Shown piece by piece: positions 6,241 to 7,874 of a stretch of 7,874 nt of DNA (positions are counted from its first letter, which is position 1; each line of letters opens with the position of its first letter). Where the stretch lies: the NCBI GenBank assembly GCA_002328625.1, contig DCVC01000158.1, positions 12,678 to 20,551 on the forward strand. Direction: 5' to 3'. The DNA comes from Bacteroidales bacterium UBA2198. GTDB lineage: Bacteria; Bacteroidota; Bacteroidia; Bacteroidales; VadinHA17. A program made the position numbers and the translations under genes. The notes below the pieces were generated by a model. It made no database searches. It was not told where the DNA came from and saw nothing but the letters and a program-made list of their open reading frames with translations.

Positions 6241-7874
6241 ATGGAGCTAAGGCCTTTTAGCATGAAAATAAAAGACAATCTCCTTATAATACTGTTATTC
6301 ATTAAACAAACGACCATCAAAACAAAATTTATTATTTGTTTTTTATCAATCTTACTGATAATTCATTCACTGGCTTTAGCCACTGAATATTATGTTTCAC
6401 CCTCAGGCAGTGATTATAATTTTGGCTCAGTTAACAGCCCACTTAAAACTATTAATAAGGGAATATCAAAATTAAAAGCAGGAGATATTCTATATGTAAG
6501 AACTGGAACTTATAATGAGCAACTAAGTGTTTATGGTGTAAATGGAACTGCTGAAAAACCAATAGTAATAAAGGCATATCCAGGTGAATCACCAATAATT
6601 GATGGTACAGGCGTTAGAATTGGATATGGAAGCGCATTGGTCGTGATACATTCAAACTATATTCATTTTAATGGATTTGAAATTAGGAACAGTAACATAA
6701 ATGGGATAGTTAATCAAGGAGGAGGAGGGTTGATTGTTGTAGGAACAAATTGTTTAATAAGTAAATGTAAGATACATGATTGTTGGGAAGCTGGGATTGG
6801 AATTGCCGGGGACTACAGTATTGTTGAATATTGTGAAGTATTTAACACTGCCATGAATAACGAAAACGGAAAAGCTGATTTTTGGGGTACAGGAATATCA
6901 GCAAGACGTTCTCCTGATTATGCCATTATACGGTATAATACTGTTCATGATATTTGGGGTGAAGGAATATCTACATACGAGGCCACTCATACAACCATCG
7001 AGAATAATATTATTTATGACATATACTCAGTAGCACTATACGTATCAGATGCAACGGATTGTCTGGTTCAAAGAAATTTAATATATACAACCAAAGATAT
7101 GGCAGATGGAGCTCAGGTAGGAATTGGACACTGGGAAGAAACGTCTGTACCTAAAAATGCAAATAATACATTTATAAATAATATAGTTTATGGATGTCAT
7201 AGAAACTTCTATGGTGGTTGTTTTGTTGGAACATTGATTGCTAATAATACATTTGTAAATAGTGTTTATTTTGCATGTGTGCAACTATCAGGAGAAGGTT
7301 ATCCCAGTGGAACATTTGCAAATAATATAATTGTTCAGGAAAATGATTTGCAAGCAATTTATTTTGAGGGAGATAAAGATGTAGTTTTCAATAATAACTT
7401 TTATAACAGATCATACGATGCTGATGCTGTTGGAGCAGGAGATATTATTGGCAATCCGCAACTTGCTAAAACCGGAAATACGGGAGCAGGGAAATTAACT
7501 GCAGATTATTTTAAACTTTTAAGTACATCACCTGCAATAAATAAAGGAAGATCCATAAGCACTATCACTGATGACTTCTTCGGCAATCAACGTGATGCCA
7601 CACCTGACATTGGGGCACATGAGTACACCATTATAAACCAGGAAATTCCGGTAACCGGGATTTCTGTCAGCGGAGCCGGTGGAATTACAACTATCACCAC
7701 TTACAATGGAACTTTACAGCTCAATGCAGTAATATCACCCTCCAATGCGACAAACAAAACTGTAACCTGGTCAATATCAAACGGCACAGGTGCTGCTACC
7801 ATAAGTTCAACAGGAGTTGTTAAAGCTGTTTCTGACGGAACTGTAACAGCCAGGGCTACTGCTACTGATGGCTC
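6241..7874 (+). CDS. Secreted right-handed beta-helix protein with Big_2 Ig-like domain (3' truncated by window edge)
   Basis: Frame 1 is open from the TAA at 6226-6228 to the window end, giving 544 full codons. ATG at 6241 is the first ATG; ATG at 6262 (MKIKDN) is the likely alternative, because the signal peptide is otherwise unusually long. A hydrophobic stretch ending SLALA suggests cleavage before Thr48, so the protein is exported. The mature part opens with YYVSPSGSDYNFGSVNSPLKTI, typical of DUF1565/pectate-lyase-like beta-helix proteins. It continues with coils rich in NNI, NTF and IxxN up to about residue 410. The block SPAINKG (about 431-437) and the ending DFFGNQRDATPDIGAHEY (445-462) mark the end of such domains. 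From residue about 471 a Big_2 domain follows (VTGISVSG, then LQLNAVISPSNATNKTVTWSIS). Known: these folds act as polysaccharide lyases, hydrolases or adhesive surface proteins. The substrate is unknown, and any sorting signal lies beyond the window. Confidence 0.9.
   Translation, partial: MELRPFSMKIKDNLLIILLFIKQTTIKTKFIICFLSILLIIHSLALATEYYVSPSGSDYNFGSVNSPLKTINKGISKLKAGDILYVRTGTYNEQLSVYGVNGTAEKPIVIKAYPGESPIIDGTGVRIGYGSALVVIHSNYIHFNGFEIRNSNINGIVNQGGGGLIVVGTNCLISKCKIHDCWEAGIGIAGDYSIVEYCEVFNTAMNNENGKADFWGTGISARRSPDYAIIRYNTVHDIWGEGISTYEATHTTIENNIIYDIYSVALYVSDATDCLVQRNLIYTTKDMADGAQVGIGHWEETSVPKNANNTFINNIVYGCHRNFYGGCFVGTLIANNTFVNSVYFACVQLSGEGYPSGTFANNIIVQENDLQAIYFEGDKDVVFNNNFYNRSYDADAVGAGDIIGNPQLAKTGNTGAGKLTADYFKLLSTSPAINKGRSISTITDDFFGNQRDATPDIGAHEYTIINQEIPVTGISVSGAGGITTITTYNGTLQLNAVISPSNATNKTVTWSISNGTGAATISSTGVVKAVSDGTVTARATATDG

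Noticed and set aside
7078..7284. Minus-strand open frame of 68 codons.
   Set aside because: It is antisense to the beta-helix gene; its Ile/Cys-rich product reflects the repeated AT-rich coils on the other strand.

Overview
The window reads like a chromosomal piece of a Bacteroidota genome, probably Bacteroidales-like. No gene start has a convincing Shine-Dalgarno sequence, two upstream regions carry the Bacteroidota -7 element TAnnTTTG, and intergenic DNA is very AT-rich. The gene content (a large membrane-bound UDP-sugar dehydratase, an SPII lipoprotein, a secreted beta-helix protein with a bacterial Ig-like domain) fits that group. This assignment is an inference from style, not from a marker gene.

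Layout. Bases 1-963 (+) hold the 3' part of a Ser/Thr protein kinase that ends in an FHA domain; its start lies outside the window. A strong bidirectional hairpin terminator at about 1029-1055 separates it from a convergent minus-strand pair: a DegT/DnrJ/EryC1-type PLP aminotransferase (3112-4275), followed downstream by a WbpM/PglF-type UDP-GlcNAc 4,6-dehydratase (1078-3048). A 267-base AT-rich divergent region leads to a plus-strand PglD/NeuD-type acetyltransferase (4543-5211). This converges on a minus-strand lipoprotein with an SGNH-hydrolase-like layout (5250-6056; the ATG at 6056 is preferred over an upstream TTG). After a 184-base divergent intergenic region with two interleaved perfect 10-bp inverted repeats, a long plus-strand gene begins at 6241 or 6262 and runs off the end of the window. 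It encodes a signal peptide, a right-handed parallel beta-helix and the start of a Big_2 Ig-like domain.

How the genes may work together. The dehydratase, aminotransferase and acetyltransferase together match the three steps from UDP-GlcNAc to a UDP-4-acetamido-4,6-dideoxy sugar such as UDP-N,N'-diacetylbacillosamine. That points to a surface polysaccharide or protein glycosylation locus. The lipoprotein (possible esterase or acyl-modifying enzyme) and the secreted beta-helix protein are plausible envelope partners, but nothing in the sequence ties them to the sugar pathway beyond proximity. The glycosyl-1-phosphate transferase expected next in such a pathway is not in the window.
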